From Brevibacillus_D fluminis_A (GTDB taxonomy: Bacteria; Bacillota; Bacilli; Brevibacillales; Brevibacillaceae), in contig NZ_CM125436.1 in NCBI RefSeq assembly GCF_052072235.1, forward strand, positions 3,838,001-3,902,000: a stretch of DNA of 64,000 bases. The letters are read 5' to 3'. The notes below the pieces were generated by a model. The model made no database searches. It was not told the origin of the DNA and saw nothing but the letters and a program-made list of their open reading frames with translations. Of the stretch, positions 1 through 7,498 are shown one piece after another (the first letter of the stretch is position 1; each line of letters opens with the position of its first letter). Position numbers and translations under genes: made by a program.

Positions 1-389
1 AAGACGAGGGTTTCTTTGCTGTCCGCGCATTCCTGAATGCGGATCACATCGCCGTCGTCATAATGATACACCATCGTAAAACTGTCATACACGCGGTGGA
101 CAATGCCGTGCCCTTTAAAGCGCTTCATCGCTTTGCGCATCGTATTGGCCAGATTCAAATCCCTGATCTCATACGAGCTTTCACAAGAAAAACGCGGGCC
201 AACCCGGCTAAAGGTCAATTTGATTTCCCCTTGGCCGTCGGAAATGAAAATATCCCGATCACCTGTAAAACGTTCCTGTACCGATACAAGGAAATGATCG
301 TTTGCAAATAAACTTACAAATTGGTTAAGCTCTTCTTCACTCATGGCAAAAAAGGCATTCGCGTAGTTAGTCGATAAACGCTGAGCCAT
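1..389 (-). CDS. Partial conserved hypothetical (family often mislabelled 'NRPS module')
   Basis: The gene runs off the left edge, so only the first 129 codons are visible. Start is ATG at 389 behind an AGAGGAG ribosome binding site. The protein begins MAQRLSTNYANAFFAMSEEE and contains GHGIVHRVYDSFTMVYHYDD. That pattern matches a small Paenibacillaceae family commonly annotated as 'non-ribosomal peptide synthetase module', although nothing in it resembles an NRPS domain. No signal peptide or membrane segment is seen. Function is unknown. It is the gene downstream of the DUF4446 gene on the same strand, but a hairpin and a palindrome separate them. Confidence 0.7.
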   Translation of the reverse strand, partial: MAQRLSTNYANAFFAMSEEELNQFVSLFANDHFLVSVQERFTGDRDIFISDGQGEIKLTFSRVGPRFSCESSYEIRDLNLANTMRKAMKRFKGHGIVHRVYDSFTMVYHYDDGDVIRIQECADSKETLV

Positions 390-421
390 ACTATCTCCTC
401 TATTCCCTGTTTTTGGCTGTC

Positions 422-442
422 AGAAAAACGGCCTTGCCGTTT
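422..442 (-). terminator. Probable terminator, minus strand
   Basis: A 7-bp stem (AAACGGC/GCCGTTT) with a 3-nt loop is followed by five T on the minus strand. It lies about 210 bp past the DUF4446 gene and before the partial gene at 1-389. The stem is short, so strength is uncertain. Confidence 0.4.
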
Positions 443-449
443 CCTTGAC

Positions 450-465
450 TGACCGCTAGCGGTCA
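450..465. promoter_or_regulatory. Perfect 16-bp palindrome
   Basis: TGACCGCTAGCGGTCA is a perfect palindrome in the intergenic region upstream of the partial gene at 1-389. It could be an operator; no regulator is known for it. Confidence 0.3.
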
Positions 466-650
466 TCGGTTGCCTGAACATGAGACAGAGAAGCTAGGTA
501 TCTACAAAGGAACGTTGCTGAACCTGGCCTTGCCCCGCGAATCGAACATCGATTTGGGTATAGAAGGCAGATCACCTCTTTATCATTTTACCAAAACAGT
601 ACAACCTCTTAACATTTACGTGCCTACATGTATTATTATACACATATTCT

Positions 651-1163
651 TCACAATTGTCTTGAGGGATTCGCGGAAACAGACGCTTTTTTTACGACAG
701 CGTGCTCTTCTTCGGATAAATGATACAGAGATTTCCCCGCCTGAACCGGTTTCGCATAAAGACGGGACTCTTCCCGTCCATAGATGCTGGTCAGCACCAC
801 GCCATTTTGTTCGTCATCCAATAGCGCCATGGAAAAGCTGAGGTCGCTCCCTATGTCGCCAAAAGCATTGTAGCGAGTGATGGAAAGATTGCCGCACTGG
901 CCAGCCACGCGCTGGGAAAGCCGGTTGATCATAAATTGCTGATCGTTTTGTTGTTTTTTCCACTCCTCCATTTGTGCAAGCAGCAACCTGAGCTGCTCCT
1001 CCAAGTTATCTTTGCTTGTGCCGGAAAAAAGCTTGTTCATCAGCTTGCGGGTACGGGAAATTTTGACCCACATGCTGATGAGTGCGAGCAAAATCAGCAC
1101 ATTGACGCCGACGATGCCTGCAAGCAAAAGTTCCGACTGGAGCGGAGTGAGCATTTGCAGCAT
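651..1163 (-). CDS. DUF4446 family membrane-anchored protein
   Basis: 170 aa. One N-terminal transmembrane helix (about residues 10-33, LLLAGIVGVNVLILLALISM) is followed by a basic stretch and a coiled coil (about 45-85, EEQLRLLLAQMEEWKKQQND). The C-terminal globular domain has the DUF4446 signature: YNAFGDIGSDLSFSMALLDD and NGVVLTSIYGREESRLYAKP. The family is widespread in Firmicutes and often sits near chromosome-partition genes, but its role is not established. Start ATG at 1163 follows GGAAGGAAG. A SigA-like promoter lies upstream at 1215-1243. Confidence 0.85.
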   Translation of the reverse strand: MLQMLTPLQSELLLAGIVGVNVLILLALISMWVKISRTRKLMNKLFSGTSKDNLEEQLRLLLAQMEEWKKQQNDQQFMINRLSQRVAGQCGNLSITRYNAFGDIGSDLSFSMALLDDEQNGVVLTSIYGREESRLYAKPVQAGKSLYHLSEEEHAVVKKASVSANPSRQL

Positions 1164-1214
1164 GTTTTTTCTTCCTTCCTATCCGAGTCCTCGGGAACAT
1201 ATACGCCCTGTACT

Positions 1215-1243
1215 ATCTTACAGCGGCTTGAACAAAAGGTTAA
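1215..1243 (-). promoter_or_regulatory. SigA-type promoter of the DUF4446 gene
   Basis: On the minus strand TTAACC, a 17-bp spacer and TAAGAT precede the DUF4446 start by about 50 bp. Four of six bases match at each hexamer or nearly so. Confidence 0.5.
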
Positions 1244-1398
1244 GCTTTTTCTAAGCAAATTCTCATGAAATCCTAACCAAACGTCAGCCGGATCAAAACG
1301 ACACGCTGGTGATCAGCTTCTTCATCTATATTGTTTGTCGGCAATGGCTCGTCAGTCCATGCAGATTTTGCAAAATCCTCCTGGGCATGGCAGGTAAC

Positions 1399-1435
1399 GA
1401 AAAAACGACACCCGCTCGCTTGAGTGAATGTCGTT
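1399..1435 (-). terminator. Terminator of the 72-aa gene
   Basis: Stem AACGACA/TGTCGTT around a structured loop, followed on the minus strand by TTTTTTCG. It lies about 70 bp after the stop codon at 1506. The rest of 1244-1398 shows nothing recognisable. Confidence 0.6.
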
Positions 1436-1505
1436 CTTCAGACTTTTGATTTGTTTCGTTGCATCTTCAACCTACCTGTCTCTTTCCGAAAAGAATGGTG
1501 CCAAA

Positions 1506-1724
1506 CTATGCCTCCAAGAGCAGCATTTCTCTGCCCAATTTTTTCAGAAGTTCTTTTGACTTGCAGATTTGGGCGTAATCGTTTGCTTGCAGTGCGTCAT
1601 AAAGCGTTGCCAATTCGTAATCCAGCTCTAAGCGAAGTACAGGTATGCGTTCCTCGGCGTCCTTGCGCTTCAAAGCTGCGATTACTTGATCCATTGTCAC
1701 ATTGCACGCTTTTTCAAAGATCAT
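1506..1724 (-). CDS. Small hypothetical protein, 72 aa
   Basis: 72 aa, charged and predicted mostly helical, with no signal peptide or cysteine motif beyond two isolated cysteines. I do not recognise the family. Support for a real gene: AAAGGAG ribosome binding site about 10 nt before ATG 1724, its own Rho-independent terminator downstream (1399-1435), and no overlap with a stronger gene. The heptad-like leucine pattern in ELATLYDALQANDYAQICKS suggests a helical bundle. Divergent from yktB. Confidence 0.6.
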   Translation of the reverse strand: MIFEKACNVTMDQVIAALKRKDAEERIPVLRLELDYELATLYDALQANDYAQICKSKELLKKLGREMLLLEA

Positions 1725-1997
1725 TTTCGCTCAGCTCCTTTTATCTTGCGCTTGTCTTGGCATCGTCGAAAAATACTGGCATCGTCGGTCTGCAAGGAAT
1801 ATGCATAAATCGGAATTATCTGATTTATCTGATTATAAAACAGACCAGAAGTTATGGGGTAGTATATCATATTATTCTGCAACCGCTCTTGCTATACCTG
1901 CCAGATCGTTTTCTTCCCTTTCTCGGCACCTGTTTTTTTGGTATGATAAGGGAACATTTGCTGCTGGATTCGTGTTTTTTGAAAGGAAGGAAGCTTC

Positions 1998-2639
1998 ATG
2001 TCAACTTTTACCGGCTTTTCTCAAGAAGCATTCGACGTCTTTACCATTGACGGTCTGGATGCGCGGATGGAGAAAATCGTTTCTGTCATACGCCCGTCTT
2101 TTGAACAATTGGGTCAGCATTTTGCGCCAAGCTTATCCGCGCTGACTGGTGAAGAAATGTTTACCCACATTGCCAAACATGCCCGCCGCACGGTGAATCC
2201 GCCCAAAGATACATGGGTAGCCTTTGCCGCTGATAAACGGGGCTACAAAAAACATCCGCATTTCCAGATCGGGCTGTGGGGCACACACCTGTTTGTCTGG
2301 TATGCCGTCATTTATGAATCCCCGTTCAAGGAGCAGATCGCCGAACGGCTGGAAGCGGAAATCGACCAGATCATGCAATTGATCCCAAACGACTTTCATT
2401 GGTCACCCGACCATACGCAGCCTGCAAGCACACCGCAAGCTGTGCTGGGCAAAGACGGGGTTCTCGCATTGATCAAACGATTGAAGCAAGTCAAAAAAGC
2501 GGAGCTGCTCTGCGGTTTGACAATCCCTCATGACGATTCGATCCTGGCTGACGGTGAACGCCTGTTGAAAAAATTGGACGAAACAATGGCGATCTTGGCC
2601 CGTTTGTACAATATGGGTAAAACCGGCATCCACGTGTGA
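1998..2639 (+). CDS. yktB: YktB family protein (UPF0637, DUF1054)
   Basis: 213 aa, the usual family length. The sequence carries the DUF1054 pattern throughout, e.g. FTGFSQEAFDVFTIDGLDAR near the N-terminus, KHPHFQIGLWGTHLFVWYAV in the middle and DDSILADGERLLKKLDETM near the C-terminus. It is a soluble protein of unknown function conserved in Bacillales. Start ATG 1998 follows GAAAGGAAGG. An upstream TATGAT (about 1939-1944) may be its -10. In B. subtilis yktB is close to speA; here speA begins 1.2 kb downstream, separated by an oppositely oriented gene. A strong terminator follows. Confidence 0.9.
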   Translation: MSTFTGFSQEAFDVFTIDGLDARMEKIVSVIRPSFEQLGQHFAPSLSALTGEEMFTHIAKHARRTVNPPKDTWVAFAADKRGYKKHPHFQIGLWGTHLFVWYAVIYESPFKEQIAERLEAEIDQIMQLIPNDFHWSPDHTQPASTPQAVLGKDGVLALIKRLKQVKKAELLCGLTIPHDDSILADGERLLKKLDETMAILARLYNMGKTGIHV

Positions 2640-2671
2640 ATGTGAAGATTACTTCTAGATATATGCAAAAG

Positions 2672-2720
2672 AACAGGTACGCTTGCGTGGGAATTTACGC
2701 AAGCAACCTGTCTTTTTTTT
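2672..2720 (+). terminator. Terminator after yktB
   Basis: Two-part stem (AACAGGT/ACCTGT outside, GCTTGCGT/ACGCAAGC inside) followed by T8. The preceding AAAA could also let it act weakly on the minus strand. Confidence 0.8.
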
Positions 2721-2757
2721 GCCAGCACGACCATCGTCGGTAGCGGCTTGTCTTCTT

Positions 2758-3723
2758 TTAGTTTCCCTGGATTTGTGCCAGCCGCTCCGTGGCGCCTTTC
2801 GCTTCCTGCACGATCCGGTCGAACAGCTGCTGAACCGTCGGGATGTCGTTGATCAGACCGACAACCTGCCCTGCCCAGCCAAAGCCGTGCTCGTCATCGC
2901 CCTCGTAGATGAACGATCGGTTTCGCGCCCCGCTGATCAGTTCTTTCAGCCCTTCGTAGCCTGCTCCTGCCGATTCGCGCGCGAGAATTTCATCGGAGCC
3001 TTTTGTGCGGATTACACGCGCAGGGGTGCCCAATGTCCGCTTGATCACCTGCGTGTCATGCTCGGTCGCGTTCAGCAACGCTTCCTTGTAGGCCGCATGG
3101 GCATGGACGCATTCCTTCGTCGCGATAAAACGCGTGCCCATTTCAATCCCTTCTGCGCCAAGCGCCAGCGCCGCGGCCAAGCCTCTCCCGTCGCCGATCC
3201 CGCCGCTTGCCAGCACCGGAATTTGCAAGGCTGACGCAACGCGTGGAATCAATACGAACGTCCCTATGTCATCGCGTCCGAGATGGCCGCCGCCCTCCTG
3301 CCCTACCGCCATTACCGCATCCGCGCCGATCGACTCGGCTTTTTGCGCTTGGCGTACGGCTGCTACCAGCACCAGTTTCTTCACGCCATAAGGTTCAGAG
3401 CGGCGAATCAATGGCTCAGGATTGCCGCCTGTGATGCTAATAATTTTGACCCCTTCCTCCAAAGCCGCATCCAGCATATCTTCAAAGGGGCGGCCATGCT
3501 GCCCAATGGCAAAGTTTACCCCGAACGGCTTGGCCGTCATCGCTCTCGTTTTGCGGATTTCTTCGCGCAGCGCTTCCGGGGAAGGCAGCGACATCGCCGT
3601 TATTTGGCCCAGCCCGCCCGCATTGGAGACTGCGGCGGCAAGATCAGCATATGCCAAATAAGCAAGCCCCCCTTGCACGATGGGCAAGTCGATTCCCAAC
3701 AGCTCGGTCACACGTGTTTTCAT
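2758..3723 (-). CDS. Nitronate monooxygenase / FabK-like flavoprotein
   Basis: 321 aa TIM-barrel flavoprotein of the 2-nitropropane dioxygenase / enoyl-ACP reductase II family. Visible landmarks: N-terminal ITELLGI-type strand with PIVQGGLA, AGGLGQI, the SITGGNPEP segment, AVGQEGGGHLGRDD (FMN phosphate side and catalytic-His loop of nitronate monooxygenases), and PVLASGGIGDGRGLAAALAL. Such enzymes oxidise alkyl nitronates with FMN; a FabK role in fatty-acid synthesis cannot be excluded, but the HxGxD loop favours nitronate monooxygenase. Start chosen at ATG 3723, which has AAAGGAGGG 7 nt upstream; an in-frame extension to 3768 lacks such a site. Divergent from speA. Confidence 0.8.
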   Translation of the reverse strand: MKTRVTELLGIDLPIVQGGLAYLAYADLAAAVSNAGGLGQITAMSLPSPEALREEIRKTRAMTAKPFGVNFAIGQHGRPFEDMLDAALEEGVKIISITGGNPEPLIRRSEPYGVKKLVLVAAVRQAQKAESIGADAVMAVGQEGGGHLGRDDIGTFVLIPRVASALQIPVLASGGIGDGRGLAAALALGAEGIEMGTRFIATKECVHAHAAYKEALLNATEHDTQVIKRTLGTPARVIRTKGSDEILARESAGAGYEGLKELISGARNRSFIYEGDDEHGFGWAGQVVGLINDIPTVQQLFDRIVQEAKGATERLAQIQGN

Positions 3724-3793
3724 CGGTTTCCCTCCTTTGGTCTTTCTACTTTTTTCTTGCATAGACATTCGTTCTCCTGCAAGAAAAATTCAC

Positions 3794-3821
3794 TTGCTTT
3801 CCCCCCTCTTTTTGCTATACT
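3794..3821 (+). promoter_or_regulatory. SigA promoter of speA
   Basis: TTGCTT, 16-bp spacer, TATACT; about 50 bp before the TTG start of speA. Confidence 0.7.
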
Positions 3822-3871
3822 CATCTTGTTTGTTTTTTATAGACCATGAATGCAAAGCGAGGCGATAAGCG

Positions 3872-5344
3872 TTGAGACAAGCACAAACTCCGTTATTCAG
3901 CGGTTTGCTTGAACATGTCAAACGTAACCCGGTGCAGTTCCATATACCGGGACATAAAAAAGGGATGGGGATGAACCCGACCTTCCGCGAATTTCTAGGG
4001 GATAATGCGCTCTCAATCGATTTGATCAATATCGCCCCGCTGGATGACTTGCACCATCCAAAAGCGATGATCAAAGAGGCCCAAGAGTTAGCAGCAGAAG
4101 CGTTTGGCGCCGATCATACGTTTTTCTCCGTCCAGGGAACGAGCGGAGCGATTATGGCAATGATTATGGCTACGTGCAATCCCGGGGACAAAATCATTGT
4201 ACCCCGTAATGTTCATAAATCGGTTTTGGCAGCAATCATTTTCGCCGGTGCGATTCCGGTGTTCATTCATCCGGTCATGGATGAAAAGCTTGGAATTGCC
4301 CACGGCATCACCGTAAAAGCGGTGCAAAAAGCGTTGGACAAACATCCGGATGCGGCTGCCCTGTTGGTGATCAACCCAACCTATTTCGGAATTGCCGGCG
4401 ATTTGCGGCAAATCGTCCGTACCGCGCACAATTATGAAATTCCGGTACTGGTCGATGAAGCGCACGGCGTCCATATCGGCTTCCATGAAAACATGCCGCT
4501 GTCAGCCATGCAGGCAGGCGCCGATATGGCGGCAACCAGCGTGCACAAGCTGGGCGGATCGCTTACCCAAAGCTCGATCCTGAACGTCCGCGAAGGATTG
4601 GTGGACGTCAACCGGGTGAAAACGATTCTCTCCATGCTGACAACAACCTCGACATCCTATATTTTGCTTGCCTCGCTCGATATGGCGCGCCAGCATCTGG
4701 CATTGAACGGCCATGCGATGGCAGAGCAAGCGATGCAGCTTGCCGCTTCCGCCCGTGAACAGATCAACGAGATTCCGCGCATCCATTGTGTCGGCTCTGA
4801 AATCTTGGGCAAACCGGCCACTTTTGCCATGGATTCAACCAAGCTCTTGATCCATGTCCGCGAGCTTGGTATCACCGGGTGGGAAGTAGAAAACTGGCTG
4901 CGCGACAAATACAATATCGAAGTGGAGATGAGCGATCTCTACAACATTCTTTGCTTCATCACCGCAGGGGATACGGAAGAGACCGTCTCCGTTCTGATCA
5001 ATGCGCTCCGCCATTTGGCGATCGAATTCGCCCATGCCGAGGTAGCGGACCCGATCAAGGTGTCCTTGCCGAACATTCCGAGCCTTTCCCTCTCGCCGCG
5101 CGATGCGTTTTACGCCGAGACCGAGATCGTGCCGCTGACGGAAGCCGCTGGGCGAATCATTACCGAATTCATCATGGTGTATCCGCCAGGCATTCCGATC
5201 CTGATGCCAGGCGAGGTCGTCACGCAAGAAAACATCGACTACATCATGGAAAACTTGCGTGTGGGCCTGCCTGTTCAAGGCCCTGAAGACGAATCGCTTC
5301 AAACCGTGAAAGTTGTCAAACGACAAGTCGCGATTTTGGATTAG
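3872..5344 (+). CDS. speA: Arginine decarboxylase
   Basis: 490 aa, exactly the length typical of Bacillus SpeA. Fold-type I PLP enzyme of the Orn/Lys/Arg decarboxylase class: N-terminal PVQFHIPGHKKGMGM, HTFFSVQGTSGAIMAM (cofactor phosphate site), LVDEAHGVHIGFHE (Asp contacting the pyridine N), and ATSVHKLGGSLTQSS with the Schiff-base lysine. The C-terminal domain ends in PPGIPILMPGEVVTQENIDY. It converts arginine to agmatine for polyamine synthesis. The start is TTG at 3872, preceded by a GCGAGG motif; no in-frame ATG gives the conserved N-terminus. Monocistronic: promoter upstream and terminator immediately downstream. Linked to yktB and to SR1P, as in B. subtilis. Confidence 0.95.
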   Translation: MRQAQTPLFSGLLEHVKRNPVQFHIPGHKKGMGMNPTFREFLGDNALSIDLINIAPLDDLHHPKAMIKEAQELAAEAFGADHTFFSVQGTSGAIMAMIMATCNPGDKIIVPRNVHKSVLAAIIFAGAIPVFIHPVMDEKLGIAHGITVKAVQKALDKHPDAAALLVINPTYFGIAGDLRQIVRTAHNYEIPVLVDEAHGVHIGFHENMPLSAMQAGADMAATSVHKLGGSLTQSSILNVREGLVDVNRVKTILSMLTTTSTSYILLASLDMARQHLALNGHAMAEQAMQLAASAREQINEIPRIHCVGSEILGKPATFAMDSTKLLIHVRELGITGWEVENWLRDKYNIEVEMSDLYNILCFITAGDTEETVSVLINALRHLAIEFAHAEVADPIKVSLPNIPSLSLSPRDAFYAETEIVPLTEAAGRIITEFIMVYPPGIPILMPGEVVTQENIDYIMENLRVGLPVQGPEDESLQTVKVVKRQVAILD

Positions 5345-5354
5345 CACCCCGTGC

Positions 5355-5393
5355 AAAAGACTTTCCTCAAAGCAGCGAGGAAAGTCTTTTTCT
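5355..5393 (+). terminator. Terminator of speA
   Basis: AAAAGACTTTCCTC stem with its complement, 8-nt loop, then TTTTTC. Confidence 0.85.
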
Positions 5394-5464
5394 TTGGGCA
5401 TCTTCCTAATTTTACGTATAATAGAAGAAATCACAACGTTTTGATTCAACAGGAGGTTGCAGTC

Positions 5465-7435
5465 ATGCCGGACTGGTCCTACCAAACCATATTCCGCCCT
5501 TTGCTTTTCTTGCTTACAGCCGAGCGATCGCGGGCTTTGGCCCTCACCGCGATGGGGACGCTCGCCCGCCTTCCCGCCGGAACCAGGCTGATCGACCTGA
5601 TGGGCCACATGATGCCGCCTCGGGAATTGGCTCGCACGATCGGCTCGATGCATGTTGCCAGTCCGGTTGGCTTGGGGGCAGGTCTCGACCCGTACCTGCA
5701 AGCGACCGATGCTTTTGACCGGTTCGGATTCGGCTTTCTTGAAATCGGCCCCGTCACCTTGCAACCACTCGCAGCAGCAAAGCATGTGCAGCGTGTACCC
5801 GAACTGGAAGCCATCGTCGATCCTGACCCGCTGGCCAATCCCGGCTTGCTCGCATCGCTCAAACGGCTGGACAAGCGAAGGGCATACAACAAGCATCACC
5901 CTAACGCGGCGCGGCTGTTCGGCACACTTGGCCACAAGCCTGGCGCTCTCCCCCGCGAGGCGGCGATGGAGCAATGCTTTTTAATGCAAAGTCTGGCCCC
6001 TCATTGCACGGCATTTATTCTGGACACACGATATACGCTGACCACGTGCTCCTGGAGTGATGAGGAGTGGCTTGAATATGTGGAATCGCTGCTTGCCATG
6101 CGCGAGCAATCTTGCCTTTCCCACCCGCTGTTCCTCTCCCTTGCGCCTGATTTGCCGTGGGCAGAAGCATCGCGGCTGATCTCGCTTGCGCTGTCACACG
6201 GCTTTTTTGGCATTGAGGTGGGAGGAGGCTGCGCATTTGGCGAAAATGGTCGCCTCCATGGTGGTCCGGTATTTGCACACACGCTGGAAATGGTACAGCG
6301 GGTACGCTCCAGCTTCGGCGATGACATTCCGCTGATCGCAGGCGGAGGGGTGATTGAACCTGTGCAAGCGCTCCAGCTGTTGGCAGGCGGTGCGGATCTG
6401 CTTACGTTGAAAAGCGGGCTTGTATACGCTGGGCCCGGATTGCCGAAACGGGTAAACGAAGCGATCCTCGACCAGGTTGAGCATAGACAGACAAGACCGG
6501 AGCAGCGTGAACCCGACTTGGGAAAAAGCTTTGCTCCCCGCTGGCTGTCCGGGATCGTGCTCGGCTCCGGGATGATCGTCGCCGGCGCTCTGGCTTGGAT
6601 CGTCGCGCTGACTGTCGTGCTGCTCCCGTATGATGAATCGTTTCTCGGCATGCCGGCAACAGCGCTCCATCATCTGAACGAGCGGCTGCTCCATTTCCTC
6701 TCACATGACCGCATCAGCCTCGCTGGCACGATGATTTCAATCGGGGTCATGTACGTCCAGCTATCGTTCTGGGCACTGCGGCGGCAAGAGCGCTGGGCGA
6801 GGCAGATATTGCTCGCTTCGGGAGCGATCGGCTTCGCCAGTTTGTTTTACTTTTGGGGCTTTGGCTATTTCGATCCGGCCCACGCGCTGCTGAGCCTGAT
6901 ACTGTTTCCTTTTTTCCTGCATGCAGTTGCAAAAAAACGATCCAACCGCCCGCACGTTCCAATACCCGACCTGCAAAACGATTCCGTTTGGCGTTTTGGC
7001 TTGTGGGGCCAGCTTTGCTTCGTTATGATCGGCTGCGGACTTTTGGGCGCTGGCATCGTGATTTCGCTGATCGGCATGACGACGGTTTTCGTCCCCCAAG
7101 ACCTGGCCTTTATGCAGACAACCGCTGACCTGCTGCGTGCCGCCCATCCCCGTCTGCTTCCGCTGATTGCACATGATCGGGCCGGTTTTGGCGGCGCACT
7201 CGTGGCAGACGGAATCGCTGTCCTGTTACTCAGCCTTTGGGGCTTTCGGCGCGGCTCCCGCTGGATCTGGTGGACGCTGCTCCTGGCAGGTGTGCCAGGC
7301 TTCGTTGCTGGCATCGGCATACATTTCATGGTCGGCTATGTCGATTGGTGGCATTTGCTTCCCGCCTATGTTGCGGTTGCTATTTTCGCGGCAGGCTTGA
7401 TTTGTTGCCGTCCGTATTTGTGCGCGAAACGTTGA
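5465..7435 (+). CDS. Dihydroorotate dehydrogenase-like domain fused to duplicated membrane module
   Basis: 656 aa. Residues about 1-345 align in order with class 2 dihydroorotate dehydrogenases: amphipathic N-terminal helices (YQTIFRPLLFLLTAERSRAL), SPVGLGAGLDP, GFGFLEIGPVTLQP, IPLIAGGGV and GGADLLTLKSGLVYAGPGL. However GLDKxG is GLDPYL, the NxSSPN segment with the catalytic serine reads LDTRYTLTTC, and the (V/I)KxxPD lysine is replaced (LSLAPD). Catalysis of dihydroorotate oxidation is therefore doubtful. Residues about 372-656 form two homologous four-helix units; each has a hydrophobic helix, an extracellular/luminal HDR motif, a helix ending in L(W)GFRR or WALRR, and a last helix pair. 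Start ATG 5465 follows AGGAGG. No pyr genes nearby. Function unknown. Confidence 0.8.
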   Translation: MPDWSYQTIFRPLLFLLTAERSRALALTAMGTLARLPAGTRLIDLMGHMMPPRELARTIGSMHVASPVGLGAGLDPYLQATDAFDRFGFGFLEIGPVTLQPLAAAKHVQRVPELEAIVDPDPLANPGLLASLKRLDKRRAYNKHHPNAARLFGTLGHKPGALPREAAMEQCFLMQSLAPHCTAFILDTRYTLTTCSWSDEEWLEYVESLLAMREQSCLSHPLFLSLAPDLPWAEASRLISLALSHGFFGIEVGGGCAFGENGRLHGGPVFAHTLEMVQRVRSSFGDDIPLIAGGGVIEPVQALQLLAGGADLLTLKSGLVYAGPGLPKRVNEAILDQVEHRQTRPEQREPDLGKSFAPRWLSGIVLGSGMIVAGALAWIVALTVVLLPYDESFLGMPATALHHLNERLLHFLSHDRISLAGTMISIGVMYVQLSFWALRRQERWARQILLASGAIGFASLFYFWGFGYFDPAHALLSLILFPFFLHAVAKKRSNRPHVPIPDLQNDSVWRFGLWGQLCFVMIGCGLLGAGIVISLIGMTTVFVPQDLAFMQTTADLLRAAHPRLLPLIAHDRAGFGGALVADGIAVLLLSLWGFRRGSRWIWWTLLLAGVPGFVAGIGIHFMVGYVDWWHLLPAYVAVAIFAAGLICCRPYLCAKR

Positions 7436-7447
7436 AACGTGAACAGC

Positions 7448-7491
7448 AAAAAAAGCAGGCTTGCGGGGAATCACCGCAGCCTGCTTTTTTT
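7448..7491. terminator. Bidirectional terminator
   Basis: AAAAAAAGCAGGC...GCCTGCTTTTTTT hairpin between convergent genes, with A-tract and T-tract on either side. Confidence 0.9.
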
Positions 7492-7498
7492 CATGCGT

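Noticed and set aside
4835..5974. 379-codon open frame on the minus strand opposite speA and the following gene
   Set aside because: Crosses the speA terminator, opposes two clear genes, and its composition is that of an antisense shadow.
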